A stretch of 49,477 bases of DNA from Phycisphaerae bacterium (GTDB taxonomy: Bacteria; Planctomycetota; Phycisphaerae; Tepidisphaerales; Tepidisphaeraceae): contig JAICTV010000010.1 in assembly GCA_025936175.1 (NCBI GenBank), positions 1 to 49,477 on the forward strand, read 5' to 3'. Positions 7,925-16,671 of the stretch are shown piece by piece. How positions within the stretch are numbered: the stretch's first letter is position 1; every line of letters begins with the position of its first letter. Both the position numbers and the translations under genes were made by a program. The notes beneath the pieces were generated by a model. The model searched no databases, was not told the DNA's origin, and saw only the letters and a list, made by a program, of their open reading frames with translations.

Positions 7925-9745
7925 ATGGCGTCGAGACGCCCGCGTCGCAACGGGAAAGGAAAATCGAAGCCGGCGACCAAATCCGCAGCGCAGACCGAGC
8001 GCGGCTACCCCCGCCCGCAGCTCGTTCGCGAAAACTGGCAATCGCTCGACGGTGAATGGGATTTTGCGATCGACCCGCAGGCGATCTGGACTTCGCCGCC
8101 CGACGTCGATTTTGATCGCACGATCCGGGTTCCCTTCGCGCCGGAGACGCCCGCGAGCGGCGTCAACGAGACCGGCTTCTTCAACGCCGTCTGGTATCGC
8201 CGCACCATCCAGCCGCCGGCTCTAGCCGACGGTCAGCGGCTCATCCTCCACTTCGGCGCGGTCGATTACGAAGCGACGGTGTGGATTAACGGCGCCGCCG
8301 CCTGTCATCACGATGGCGGCTACACGCCCTTCCAGATCGACATTACGGATTTTCTTGAAGCGGGAAGCGAAGCGACGATCGTCGTTCGCGCCTACGACGA
8401 TCCGCAGGATCTGACCAAGCCGCGCGGCAAGCAGGACTGGCAGCTCGAGCCGCACTCGATCTGGTACTACCGCACCACCGGGATCTGGCAGACGGTGTGG
8501 ATGGAAGCGGTCCCGACAACGCACATCCACGCCTTGCGCTGGACGCCGGACATGGCGCGCTGGGAATTCGAGCTGCAAACGATCATCAAGGGCCCCGAAC
8601 GAGATCGCCTGCGTCTTCGCGTCAAGCTCCGCGCGGGCGAGAAGTTGCTCGCGGACGACGAATATTCGGTGACCGAAGGCGAGGTCCTCCGAAAGATCGC
8701 GCTCATCGATCCCGGGATCGACGATTATCGCAACGATCTCCTGTGGGCTCCCTGGCGGCCGACATTGATCGACGCGGAACTCGAACTGCGCGACGGCGAT
8801 GGCAACGTGATCGATCGCGTCACCAGCTACACCGCCATGCGCTCCGTCGCCGCCGAAGGCGATCGCTTCGTCTTCAACGGCCGCCCGCTTTTCTTAAACC
8901 TCGTACTGGATCAGGGCTACTGGGCGGAAAGCGGGCTCACCGCGCCGAGCGACGACGCCCTTCGTCGCGACGTCGAGCTGGTCAAGCGGCTCGGATTCAA
9001 CGGCGTGCGCAAGCACCAGAAGATCGAAGACCCGCGCTTCCTCTACTGGGCGGATCGTCTCGGACTGCTCGTGTGGGAAGAGATGCCCAGCCCCTATCGC
9101 TTCTCGCCTCAGACGATCGAGCGGCTGTCGCGCGAATGGGTGGAGGCGATCAAGCGCGATGCCAGCCATCCCTGCATCGTCTGCTGGGTGCCCTTCAACG
9201 AATCCTGGGGCGTCCCTGATCTGCCCAACGTCAAGGAGCAGCGCGACTTCTGCCGCGGCGTGTATTACCTGACCAAATCGATCGATCCGACCCGCCCGGT
9301 CATCGGCAACGACGGCTGGGAAATGGTGACCAGCGACATCGTCGCGATCCACGATTACGAGCGCGATCCCGATCGCCTCCGCACCCGCTACAACCGGACG
9401 CAGAAGAACCTGGTGGACCTCTTCACCTACGAGCGTCCCGGCCACCGCCAGCTCCTGCTCGATCAGTGCCCGCACCACGGTCGTCCGATCATGCTCACCG
9501 AATTCGGCGGGATCGCGTTCAGCAAGGACGTAAAGCACACGTGGGGCTACAAGCGCGCGATGTCGCAGCGCGAGTTCCAGCAGCAGTACACGGAGTTGCT
9601 GCGCGCGGTGCGCGACATGCCGCTGTTCGCGGGACTGTGCTATACGCAGTTCACCGACACCTACCAGGAAGCCAACGGCCTGCTCTACATGGACCGCACG
9701 CCGAAGTTCAAGATCGAGGATATCGCACGCGCGACGTCGGGCTAA
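7925..9745 (+). CDS. Glycoside hydrolase family 2 (beta-galactosidase/glucuronidase-like)
   Basis: A 606-residue enzyme with the GH2 order: sugar-binding jelly-roll (about 38-200, including WYRRTIQPP and YEATVWING), immunoglobulin-like domain (about 200-310) and TIM barrel. The expected general acid/base is Glu426 in VPFNESWG and the nucleophile is Glu526 in IMLTEFGG. It hydrolyses beta-glycosides, with the exact sugar not predictable. There is no signal peptide, only a basic N-terminus, so a cytoplasmic location is likely. The ATG at 7925 has AAGGAG nine bases upstream; the longer frame from 7826 is less likely. Divergent from the adjacent dehydrogenase. Confidence 0.93.
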   Translation: MASRRPRRNGKGKSKPATKSAAQTERGYPRPQLVRENWQSLDGEWDFAIDPQAIWTSPPDVDFDRTIRVPFAPETPASGVNETGFFNAVWYRRTIQPPALADGQRLILHFGAVDYEATVWINGAAACHHDGGYTPFQIDITDFLEAGSEATIVVRAYDDPQDLTKPRGKQDWQLEPHSIWYYRTTGIWQTVWMEAVPTTHIHALRWTPDMARWEFELQTIIKGPERDRLRLRVKLRAGEKLLADDEYSVTEGEVLRKIALIDPGIDDYRNDLLWAPWRPTLIDAELELRDGDGNVIDRVTSYTAMRSVAAEGDRFVFNGRPLFLNLVLDQGYWAESGLTAPSDDALRRDVELVKRLGFNGVRKHQKIEDPRFLYWADRLGLLVWEEMPSPYRFSPQTIERLSREWVEAIKRDASHPCIVCWVPFNESWGVPDLPNVKEQRDFCRGVYYLTKSIDPTRPVIGNDGWEMVTSDIVAIHDYERDPDRLRTRYNRTQKNLVDLFTYERPGHRQLLLDQCPHHGRPIMLTEFGGIAFSKDVKHTWGYKRAMSQREFQQQYTELLRAVRDMPLFAGLCYTQFTDTYQEANGLLYMDRTPKFKIEDIARATSG

Positions 9746-9775
9746 ATCTCCGCCGTGCTGCGGTCCGCAAGCCTT

Positions 9776-9876
9776 GTCATCCCGCGGTACCCCGAGGGAT
9801 CTCGGACGCCGGTTGCCTCCGAGATCCCTCGCGGAGTACGGCTCGACTGAGCTCGCCGAAGTCAGCTCGGGATGAC
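9776..9876. repeat. Long palindrome, family A variant, copy 3
   Basis: Arms GAGGGATCTCGGA and TCCGAGATCCCTC inside GTCATCCCG and CGGGATGAC ends, with an extra insertion near the right end. It fills the gap between two convergent genes (GH2 stop 9745, secreted TPR-like gene stop 9893). Confidence 0.85.
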
Positions 9877-9892
9877 AGCGGGGAGTGCCGGA

Positions 9893-10798
9893 TCACTGTT
9901 TCGGCGTGTTGCCGGACAACTCATCCGGCACCGCCGGCGCGACGGTTTCCACCGGCGGCGGAGGAGCCGGAACCACCGCGCTCAAATCGAGCGGCGCGAG
10001 GTTTACGTTCCAGTCCGGCTGCGGGATCATCGCCCTGGCGCGGTCGGCGACCTGCTGCTGCGCCTTGTAGCGCGACTCCGCATCGGACGCGTCGCGACGC
10101 GCGGTCTCGGCGTGAGCCACGTTCTGCCGGGCGGCGATGCAGATCGGGCAGTTCCACTGGTCGACGCCGTTGCGGTGCGCGTGGACCGGATTGGTGTTGA
10201 TGGTGTTGTAGCGCTGCACCTCTGCCATCGCCTTGTTCCAATCCGCCTTTTCGTGATCGGCGCGGTCCTGCTCGAAGCGCCAGTGATCGGTCGTCGTTTC
10301 GACCTTCCAGCGCAGGTGAGAGAAGTCGGCCTTGCCGTACCACTTTGAGCCCCACTTCTTCGTGTCAGGACGCGCCTGCTCCAGGGAGGCGACGGCGAGA
10401 TCGAGCTGTTTGGCGGCGGACTGGAAGACGTCGTTCTGCTGCACGCGGGTGTTCTTCGCACAGGCGGTCTGCAACGCGGCGCCGAGGATGTTCGCCGCCT
10501 GATCGTCCGGCTCGGGATGCAGCCGCAGGTAATCACGCAGGTCCTTCGCCGCACGCATCGCGTTCACCTTCTGCATGACGTCGAGCATGGCGCGATTGAG
10601 CACGAGCGGACGTGCGAGCTGCGCGGGCGGCGTCGCGCGGTACGCCTGCTCGAGCAACGGCATCGCCTTGGGATATTGCCCCGCGCGCATCAGATCGATC
10701 GCCTGCAGATGAAGCTGCGGCGGCGACGGCTTGGTGGTTTGCGACGATGCGACGGAGGCGAAAATCAGAACAAACGAGACGGGTGAAGAAAGCTTCAC
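9893..10798 (-). CDS. Secreted TPR-like protein of unknown function
   Basis: A 301-residue protein with a likely signal peptide (MKLSSPVSFVLIFASVASSQ). Residues 28-120 read as TPR-like helices (AIDLMRAGQYPKAMPLLEQA). A long charged helical region follows, with a WNCPIC motif near residue 215 that could be redox-active or bind metal, and a Pro/Val-rich tail. I do not recognise a named family. It is probably periplasmic, where a TPR scaffold would bind partner proteins. It ends convergently with the GH2 gene, and the GT41 gene lies just upstream on the same strand. Confidence 0.75.
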   Translation of the reverse strand: MKLSSPVSFVLIFASVASSQTTKPSPPQLHLQAIDLMRAGQYPKAMPLLEQAYRATPPAQLARPLVLNRAMLDVMQKVNAMRAAKDLRDYLRLHPEPDDQAANILGAALQTACAKNTRVQQNDVFQSAAKQLDLAVASLEQARPDTKKWGSKWYGKADFSHLRWKVETTTDHWRFEQDRADHEKADWNKAMAEVQRYNTINTNPVHAHRNGVDQWNCPICIAARQNVAHAETARRDASDAESRYKAQQQVADRARAMIPQPDWNVNLAPLDLSAVVPAPPPPVETVAPAVPDELSGNTPKQ

Positions 10799-10845
10799 GT
10801 GAGCCCTCCCGGAACGTACATGATTCGAGCGCAGTCAATATAACG

Positions 10846-12732
10846 TCAGACGGCCGCGTTGCACCATCGCCGCCACATCCAGCGGTACGCGGCTTCGAGG
10901 TCGCGCACGAAACCGGCGGCATCCATCAGGGGCGATGCCTGCATTCGCGGCCGCAGGGTCCGACGAAGCTCAGCGAGTCGCGGCAGATCGTGCGCCAGCG
11001 ACGTCGCGAGCTCGACGTAGCCGTCGATCGACTCCGCGGCAAGTTCGTCCAATCCCACGGTTGCGAGCAAACTCAAGCCCGCGCGATTGACGGCGTGCTC
11101 ACCGACCAGCGTCACGACCGGCACGCCCATGTACAGCGCATCACACGTGGTCGTTCCGCCGTTGTGCGGAAACGGATCCAGCGCGATGTCGAACTCATTG
11201 TGTGCGGCGAAATAGGCGTCGAGCGGCCGCTTGGCAACGAACTCGACCCGCGCCGGATCGAGCCCAAGCTCTGTCAGCTTCCCCTGGATCGAATGCAGGT
11301 GAGAGGATCGATCGCTGTGCAGCACGAGTCGTGCGCCCGGCACGCGCCGGAGAATCCGACCCCACGCGACCAGCGCCTGCCGCGTCACCTTCGAGAAACT
11401 GTTCATGCACGCGAAGGTGACCAAGCCGTTTCGACTCGCCGGCAGCGCGCCGACCGCCGGGCAGTCGAACAGCGGCTTGTAGCACACGTAAGAGCGCGGC
11501 AAGCGCACGAGCGTTTCCGTGCGAAACGCCTCGTGCCTTCCCGGAGGATCGAGGTATTGATCCGACAGCCCGTAATCCATCGTCGCCAGCCCGGTCGTCG
11601 TCACGTAGCCCATCCAGGAGACCTGCACGGGCGCCGGCTTGCGCGCGAAGGTGAGCATGCGATTGCGGGCGGTGTGCCCGGCGAGATCGACCAGGATGTC
11701 GATGCGGTCTTCGCGGATCAGCGTTGCCAACGCCTCATCGCTGGCGCCGCCGAGCTCGCGGAAGTTCGTCGCCTCCTTGCGGAAGTGCTCCGTGAGCACG
11801 TCGGCCGGCGCAACGTCGCTGTAACACAACACGTCGAACCACTCGCGATCGTGCCCGCGGATCACCGGTGCGATGAACAACCCGACGGGATGCAGTTTGA
11901 AGTCCGGCGAGACGTAACCGACCCGCAGCTTCCGATCGGGCGAGCGATCGTTCGTGTGCGGCTGGATCCCCGCATACAGCGATTTGGCGTGGCGGTCGGC
12001 CCAGCGGAGGTGTTCCTGGAAGATCGTTTGCGCGTCAAGCCCCTCGTGATAGTTCATCGTCAGCAGGACGTTGTCGCCCATGGACGGGTTAGCGGGATCG
12101 AGCTCCGCGGCTCTGCGGAAAGCGGCGATGGCCTCATCGAGCCGGCCCTGCGACTTGCGGATGAACCCGATGTTATTCAAGGTCACCGGCTGCGGCGCGA
12201 TCTCGAGCGCGCGTTCCAGGACACGTTCGGCCTCCTCGCTCTGCCCCGTCGCCACCAGCGCCGCCGCAAGGTTCTCCAGCGCCGGCGCGAATTTCGGTTC
12301 CAGCTCGATCGCCCGGCGGAGCGGCGCGACGGCGCCCGCGCCGTCGCCGCTCATCAGCCGCGCGGTGCCCAGGTTGTAATGCGGCATCGCCCAGTGCCCG
12401 CCGCAGGCGACGGCACGCGCGAAAAATTCCAGCGCCTCCTTCGGTCTCGATTGTTGCAGCAGCACGTTTCCCAGCGCGTTGAGTGCCTCGAAGTGATCGG
12501 GGGCTCGCGCGACGGCGGACTCGAAGAGCAGTCGCGCATCGTCGGCCCGGCCGAAGCGCTCGGCGATGAGGCCGAGCAGATAGCGCGCGTGCGCGTGATC
12601 CGGCTCGCGGGCTAGCACGTGCCGGTAGACGCTTTCCGCCTCCGCAAGCCGGCCGGCGCGATGATGCGCCATGCCCGTTTCAAGGGCCTGATCCAGCGAA
12701 AGCGCGGTGTTGGCGGAGGTGCCCGTACTCAT
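10846..12732 (-). CDS. TPR protein with O-GlcNAc transferase (GT41/SPINDLY) domain
   Basis: A 628-residue protein. Residues 14-215 hold about six TPRs (for example AESVYRHVLAREPDHAHARY). Residues 265-620 match the bacterial OGT/SPINDLY catalytic region: the catalytic-type histidine His281 in DFKLHPVGLF, VQVSWMGYVTTTG, and the UDP-sugar site DPFPHNGGTTTCDALYMG. Enzymes of this type transfer GlcNAc or another sugar from a nucleotide sugar to protein Ser/Thr. In bacteria some modify flagellin or surface proteins, but no such gene is nearby. Cytoplasmic, with no signal peptide. Confidence 0.92.
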   Translation of the reverse strand: MSTGTSANTALSLDQALETGMAHHRAGRLAEAESVYRHVLAREPDHAHARYLLGLIAERFGRADDARLLFESAVARAPDHFEALNALGNVLLQQSRPKEALEFFARAVACGGHWAMPHYNLGTARLMSGDGAGAVAPLRRAIELEPKFAPALENLAAALVATGQSEEAERVLERALEIAPQPVTLNNIGFIRKSQGRLDEAIAAFRRAAELDPANPSMGDNVLLTMNYHEGLDAQTIFQEHLRWADRHAKSLYAGIQPHTNDRSPDRKLRVGYVSPDFKLHPVGLFIAPVIRGHDREWFDVLCYSDVAPADVLTEHFRKEATNFRELGGASDEALATLIREDRIDILVDLAGHTARNRMLTFARKPAPVQVSWMGYVTTTGLATMDYGLSDQYLDPPGRHEAFRTETLVRLPRSYVCYKPLFDCPAVGALPASRNGLVTFACMNSFSKVTRQALVAWGRILRRVPGARLVLHSDRSSHLHSIQGKLTELGLDPARVEFVAKRPLDAYFAAHNEFDIALDPFPHNGGTTTCDALYMGVPVVTLVGEHAVNRAGLSLLATVGLDELAAESIDGYVELATSLAHDLPRLAELRRTLRPRMQASPLMDAAGFVRDLEAAYRWMWRRWCNAAV

Positions 12733-12794
12733 CCCCGAACCGGGATTCTATCCGGCGGGAGAACGACGACGCGAACAAATAACCGGCGTCGATG

Positions 12795-13136
12795 CTACTG
12801 AGCCGACGGGTTTGGCGCCTGCACGCGGACCAGCCGTCCGTTCCCGTTGCTGCTCAATCCCGCCTGCGCCATCTCCGTGGGCGAAGCAAGCTGCGCCAGC
12901 ATGCGCGCGGGCGCGATGGCGCTGATCTTCAGCATCCGCTCGCACTCGTCGTTCACCTCCGCCTGCGCCTCTCGGAAGTCCGATTCGAGCTTCTGCCGCT
13001 GCTCGATCAGCACGGAAATCTGCTCGTCCAGCCGCTGCAATGCGACGGCTCGGGCGTAGGCCTTCTGAAAGATGGCGGCAAGTGCGGACGCTTCGCGCGG
13101 CGCGGCGCCAGCGCTGGGGGCAACTTCGTTCGACAT
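12795..13136 (-). CDS. Small coiled-coil protein of unknown function
   Basis: A 113-residue protein. The middle (about 20-70) is strongly helical and reads as a coiled coil (LQRLDEQISVLIEQRQKLES), followed by a polar tail. No family recognised and no signal peptide. AAAGGAG lies about nine bases before the ATG, which supports expression. It sits between the GT41 gene and the tRNA, all on the minus strand. Confidence 0.65.
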   Translation of the reverse strand: MSNEVAPSAGAAPREASALAAIFQKAYARAVALQRLDEQISVLIEQRQKLESDFREAQAEVNDECERMLKISAIAPARMLAQLASPTEMAQAGLSSNGNGRLVRVQAPNPSAQ

Positions 13137-13284
13137 GATCGCGACTCCTTTCGCTTCAAGGCGGACGTGTGTTTAACGCGGCGTCAGGGCAAAGCGAGAA
13201 GTGTTCCCATTCCTGCAAAGCCCCGAAAACGCGTCGCACGCACGGCCCGCCCATTCGCGGGTCGTACGACGATTAAGGCAACAA

Positions 13285-13355
13285 CTGGGGAACTAGGATT
13301 CGAACCTAGACAAGCAGATCCAGAGTCTGCTGTGCTACCGTTACACCATTCCCCA
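13285..13355 (-). tRNA. tRNA-Gln (anticodon CTG)
   Basis: Read on the minus strand, the 71-base sequence folds as a cloverleaf. The acceptor stem is TGGGGAA paired with TTCCCCA, with discriminator G. The anticodon stem GCAGA/TCTGC encloses the loop CTCTGGA with anticodon CTG (codon CAG). The T arm is CTAGGTTCGAATCCTAG. The weak first pair (T with A) and discriminator G are typical of tRNA-Gln. CCA is not encoded. Confidence 0.93.
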
Positions 13356-13390
13356 ATGCGCATGAGCGCGATAACTGCCGACGGCGCTTG

Positions 13391-13418
13391 ATGGTAGATA
13401 CGACCGATATTGTGTCAA
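13391..13418 (-). promoter_or_regulatory. Candidate promoter of tRNA-Gln
   Basis: On the minus strand, a perfect -35 TTGACA (13413-13418) is followed after 16 bases by TACCAT (13391-13396). Transcription would begin about 30 bases before the tRNA 5' end. Confidence 0.6.
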
Positions 13419-13576
13419 GTTCGGCAACCGCCGCCGGAGGTGTCGTCGGCAACATCCCTGCGGCGGCTTGAGTGGCCGATAACCGCCCGCCCGACAACAA
13501 ATCTCACATCCATCCGCCGCACCCGATGAATCCATAACGTACATCACGCCCAACGCCGGGAGGAGTGAAGTCACCA

Positions 13577-13867
13577 ATGGTTTGGGCATTGATCGATTTG
13601 ATTGGCGGATGGAAAGAGGTCCGCGCGTCGGCGGGGTTCTCTTACCAGATCGCGCGCAACGGCAAGCGGCGGATCGTCCCGATCGAGGGGTACCGCAGCC
13701 GCGGCCTGCGCGACGAGCAGTGGATTGAAACCGGCGTGTTCGCGGACGAGAAGGTTTCGGAGCGCTTCCGGAATTTCAGCATCGACATGACCGAGAAGAC
13801 CGCGCGGGCGAAGAACAAACCGAAGCGCGTGCGGCTTGCGAAGAGGGACTTCGCGATCAACGGGTGA
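13577..13867 (+). CDS. Small hypothetical protein
   Basis: A 96-residue basic protein (MVWALIDLIGGWKEVRASAG at the start, a Lys/Arg-rich end). No family recognised, no signal peptide. The ATG at 13577 has AGGAG eleven bases upstream; the GTG at 13565 overlaps that site. It ends four bases before the ribF stop, in convergent orientation. Reality is moderately supported by the ribosome site and an amino-acid composition unlike the surrounding shadow frames. Confidence 0.55.
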   Translation: MVWALIDLIGGWKEVRASAGFSYQIARNGKRRIVPIEGYRSRGLRDEQWIETGVFADEKVSERFRNFSIDMTEKTARAKNKPKRVRLAKRDFAING

Positions 13868-13871
13868 GCGA

Positions 13872-14837
13872 TCACGAAGCGATCGCGATCGCACGCTCGG
13901 CAGCGATCGTCGAACGCGCCGCGGCGGTCGCGATGTCACGCGCGAGCTGCGCCTTGAGCGCATCGATCCCGGCGAACTTGCGGTTGTCGCGGATCCAATC
14001 GACCAGTTCCAGCTCGATCGTCGAATCGTACAGATCCCCGTCGAAGCCGACCAGGTGCGCCTCGACCTGATGCCGCTGCTGCTCGAAGGTGGGCTGATTT
14101 CCGATGCTGGCGGCCGCGGGATAGGTCGTGCCTGAGACGGTGCACCGGCCGACGTAAACGCCGTCCATTGGGATGAGCTGATTGTCGCAGGCGAGGTTCG
14201 CGGTCGGGATTCCGATCCGCCGGCCGCGCTGGAACCCCTTGATCACTTTGCCACAGAGCGAATACGCGCGGCCGAGACAGATCGCGGCGTCGCGGACGCG
14301 GCCCCATGCGAGCAGCCAGCGGATCAGCGAGCTGCTCACCGGCACGACGCTCAGATCGAGCAGCGGCACCGTCACCGGGTCGAACACGTGCAGCTTCACG
14401 TCGCTCTTCAACGCCCACTCGCGCAGGCGGTCGATGTTTCCGCCGCGGCCTTTGCCGAAGTTAAACGTGCGGCCCTCGATCATGTGCGCGGGCCGCACCT
14501 GATCGCGCACGATCGCCCAGAAGTCTTCGGCCGACAGGTTCAATACCTCGGGTCGCGGGGGAAGCACGACGTATTCGTCCACGCCGGCGTCCTCGAGCAG
14601 CTTTCGCTTCACCGCCGGCGCCGTCAGTCGCGGCGGCGCGAGCTGCGGGCGCAGCACCGTCAGCGGGTGCGGCTCGAACGTGACGACCGCGACGCTTCCG
14701 CCGGCTTCACTGCGCAGCCTCATCGCCGATTCGAGCAGCCGGCGATGGCCCAGGTGAATCCCGTCGAAATTCCCGACCGACAGCACCGCGCCGCCCGGCA
14801 ATTCGCGCAGCCCTTCTATGCCTTCGCGCACGTTCAT
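13872..14837 (-). CDS. ribF: Bifunctional riboflavin kinase / FAD synthetase
   Basis: Makes FMN from riboflavin and FAD from FMN, using ATP. The 321-residue protein has the N-terminal nucleotidyltransferase motif GNFDGIHLGH (22-31) and SSSLIRWLL, and the C-terminal kinase block GRRIGIPTAN, DGVYVGR, SIGNQPTF and ELELVDWIRDNRKF. The length and order match bacterial RibF. The ATG lies only 26 bases from the divergent hydrolase ATG, so the promoters must overlap. I see no FMN riboswitch upstream. Confidence 0.96.
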   Translation of the reverse strand: MNVREGIEGLRELPGGAVLSVGNFDGIHLGHRRLLESAMRLRSEAGGSVAVVTFEPHPLTVLRPQLAPPRLTAPAVKRKLLEDAGVDEYVVLPPRPEVLNLSAEDFWAIVRDQVRPAHMIEGRTFNFGKGRGGNIDRLREWALKSDVKLHVFDPVTVPLLDLSVVPVSSSLIRWLLAWGRVRDAAICLGRAYSLCGKVIKGFQRGRRIGIPTANLACDNQLIPMDGVYVGRCTVSGTTYPAAASIGNQPTFEQQRHQVEAHLVGFDGDLYDSTIELELVDWIRDNRKFAGIDALKAQLARDIATAAARSTIAAERAIAIAS

Positions 14838-14863
14838 CGTCGGCGGTATTGTAGGGAGCCGCC

Positions 14864-15589
14864 ATGGCGATCAAAAACGAAGCGGTCGATTACCAATACA
14901 ACAACGTCGCGCTGCAAGGGATGCTGGCGCACGACGATGCCGCCGGCGCGGGCGGAAAACGTCCGGGGGTGCTGGTCGTACACGAATGGTGGGGACTGAA
15001 CGATTATCCGAAACGCCGCGCGACGCAGATCGCGACGGAACTCGGCTACGTCGCCTTCGCCCTCGACATGTACGGCAAAGGGGTGACCGCGAGCGGCCAC
15101 GAAGAGGCGGGGAAGCTCATGAACGCGCTGCTGACGAATCCCGACGCCAGGGGCCGCGCGCACGCGGGGCTCGACGTGCTGCGGAATCATCCGAAGGTTG
15201 ACGCGAGCAGGATCGCCGCCGTCGGTTATTGCATGGGCGGATCGATGGCAGTGCACATGGCCCGCGCCGGCATGCCGCTGGTCGGCGTCGTCAGCCTTCA
15301 CGGCACGCTCAAGGCGGAGAACACGCAGGCGGGCGCGATCAAGGCGAAAATCCTCGTCTGCACCGGCGCGGACGATCCCATGATGCCGCCCGAAAAGGTC
15401 AACGCCTTCGCCGACGAGATGCAAAAGGCACAGGCGGATTGGCAAATTCACATCTTCGGCGGCGCGCGTCACGCCTTCACCAATCCCGCTGCGGATTCCA
15501 AGGGTCTGCCCGCGTTGAGATACGATGCGAAGGCAGACAAGCGATCCTGGGAGGGGATGAAGGATTTCCTCGCCGAATGTTTCGCGTGA
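14864..15589 (+). CDS. Dienelactone hydrolase family protein, cytoplasmic
   Basis: A 241-residue alpha/beta hydrolase. It shows the DLH pattern: Glu41 in HEWWGLNDY, nucleophile Cys123 in GYCMGG, an Asp in TGADDP (about 170) and His203 in ARHAFTNP. The family opens lactone rings, but bacterial homologues act on varied esters. There is no signal peptide. AGGGAG precedes the ATG. A paralogue with a signal peptide lies at 16672-17469. Family A copy 4 follows the stop. Confidence 0.92.
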   Translation: MAIKNEAVDYQYNNVALQGMLAHDDAAGAGGKRPGVLVVHEWWGLNDYPKRRATQIATELGYVAFALDMYGKGVTASGHEEAGKLMNALLTNPDARGRAHAGLDVLRNHPKVDASRIAAVGYCMGGSMAVHMARAGMPLVGVVSLHGTLKAENTQAGAIKAKILVCTGADDPMMPPEKVNAFADEMQKAQADWQIHIFGGARHAFTNPAADSKGLPALRYDAKADKRSWEGMKDFLAECFA

Positions 15590-15612
15590 CGCGAGTGGCG
15601 CTTCGCCCGCGA

Positions 15613-15690
15613 TGTCATCCCGAGCGGTACTCCGCGAGGGATCTCGGAGTCGAACATATCCCGAGATCCCTCGGAGTATCTCGGGATGAC
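15613..15690. repeat. Long palindrome, family A variant, copy 4
   Basis: Arms GAGGGATCTCGG and CCGAGATCCCTC within GTCATCCCGAG and CTCGGGATGAC ends. It sits between the convergent stops of the hydrolase (15589) and the secreted esterase (15717). Confidence 0.9.
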
Positions 15691-15716
15691 AATTATCGCC
15701 GGTCCGCCGCAGTCGA

Positions 15717-16616
15717 TCAGCTCCGTCGCGTCGCCGGCAGCTTCATCTTGTGCTCGCGCCGCTTCGCCGCCGCATCCATCTCATCGAGCGCCTTCTCGAA
15801 CCACTCGATCGGCGGCGACTGATGTCCCATGCCGGGGACGTCCCACAGCGTGACGTGCTTGAACTTTTCGGCGGTGAATCCTTGGTCGTAAATCGCGTGC
15901 ACGGGTTCTCGATTCCGATCCTTCGCGCCGGTGATGAGCGCGAACGCGACGTGATCGCGCGCCTCGACGAAGAACTGCGTCGGCGGCTTGCGGAAGGTCG
16001 CCGGCCAGGCGGTGTTGGCCTTGCCGGGGACGGCGATGTCGCGGTACCAGTTGGCGCCGACGCAGCAGATCGCGCCGTCGAATACGTCCGGGTACGCCAT
16101 CGCCGCCATCTGCGAGACTTTCCCGCCGCCGGAGACGCCCGCGATGAACGTCCGCTTCTCATCGAGCGCGTAGCGCTGCCGCAGGTTGAAGACCGCATCG
16201 AGCGCGAGGCCGATGCGCGCGCCGACGCCGCGTTCATTGCCCGCGTTGCAGGGCGAGACCCAGATCAGCTTGCGCTTCGCCGCCGCGTCAATAAAATCCG
16301 TCGGCCCGCCCCCGCCGCGACCGGCATTGCTCCAGACGATGACGCCCCAGTGTCCGCCCGCGTCATACGCCTCTGGCACATTCAGGAAGAACCGCTCCTT
16401 CGCGATGTCATATGCATGTGCCGGCGTCACCTCCAGCCCGTAGCGAAGGTGCTGGATCTTCAATTCGCTCAGCGGGCTGCGCTGATCGAACGAGACGTCG
16501 GAGCCGCCCTTCGGATCCGCGCTGGGGTGCGTCGTCGTCTGCGCGGACGCAGACACCGAGATGCAAAGGATGCAGGCGAGCGAGGCGATTCGTCCGCGCG
16601 ATGTCATGTTTCGCAT
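15717..16616 (-). CDS. Secreted alpha/beta hydrolase (esterase-like)
   Basis: A 299-residue protein with signal peptide (residues 1-26, ending SASAQ). Features are WSNAGRGGGGP (an oxyanion-region-like loop), the nucleophile Ser162 in GVSGGGKVSQMA and a late histidine in VPGMGHQSP. The fold resembles PHB-depolymerase or feruloyl-esterase-like enzymes, and the substrate is unknown. Starts at 16616 or 16607 are both possible, and neither has a strong ribosome site. It lies between the two dienelactone hydrolases, convergent with one and divergent from the other. Confidence 0.85.
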   Translation of the reverse strand: MRNMTSRGRIASLACILCISVSASAQTTTHPSADPKGGSDVSFDQRSPLSELKIQHLRYGLEVTPAHAYDIAKERFFLNVPEAYDAGGHWGVIVWSNAGRGGGGPTDFIDAAAKRKLIWVSPCNAGNERGVGARIGLALDAVFNLRQRYALDEKRTFIAGVSGGGKVSQMAAMAYPDVFDGAICCVGANWYRDIAVPGKANTAWPATFRKPPTQFFVEARDHVAFALITGAKDRNREPVHAIYDQGFTAEKFKHVTLWDVPGMGHQSPPIEWFEKALDEMDAAAKRREHKMKLPATRRS

Positions 16617-16671
16617 GTTGCTCTATCCGCCGCCGCTTCGCAAAATATTCCGCCGGGAAGGAACGAAACAC

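Noticed and set aside
10612-12615. Plus-strand open frame of 667 codons antisense to the GT41 gene
   Set aside because: The minus strand has TPRs and a catalytic domain. The plus-strand frame has no domain and lacks a start signal.
14838-14863. FMN riboswitch upstream of ribF
   Set aside because: Only 26 bases separate the two divergent ATGs, so no room exists for the aptamer, and no conserved element is visible.
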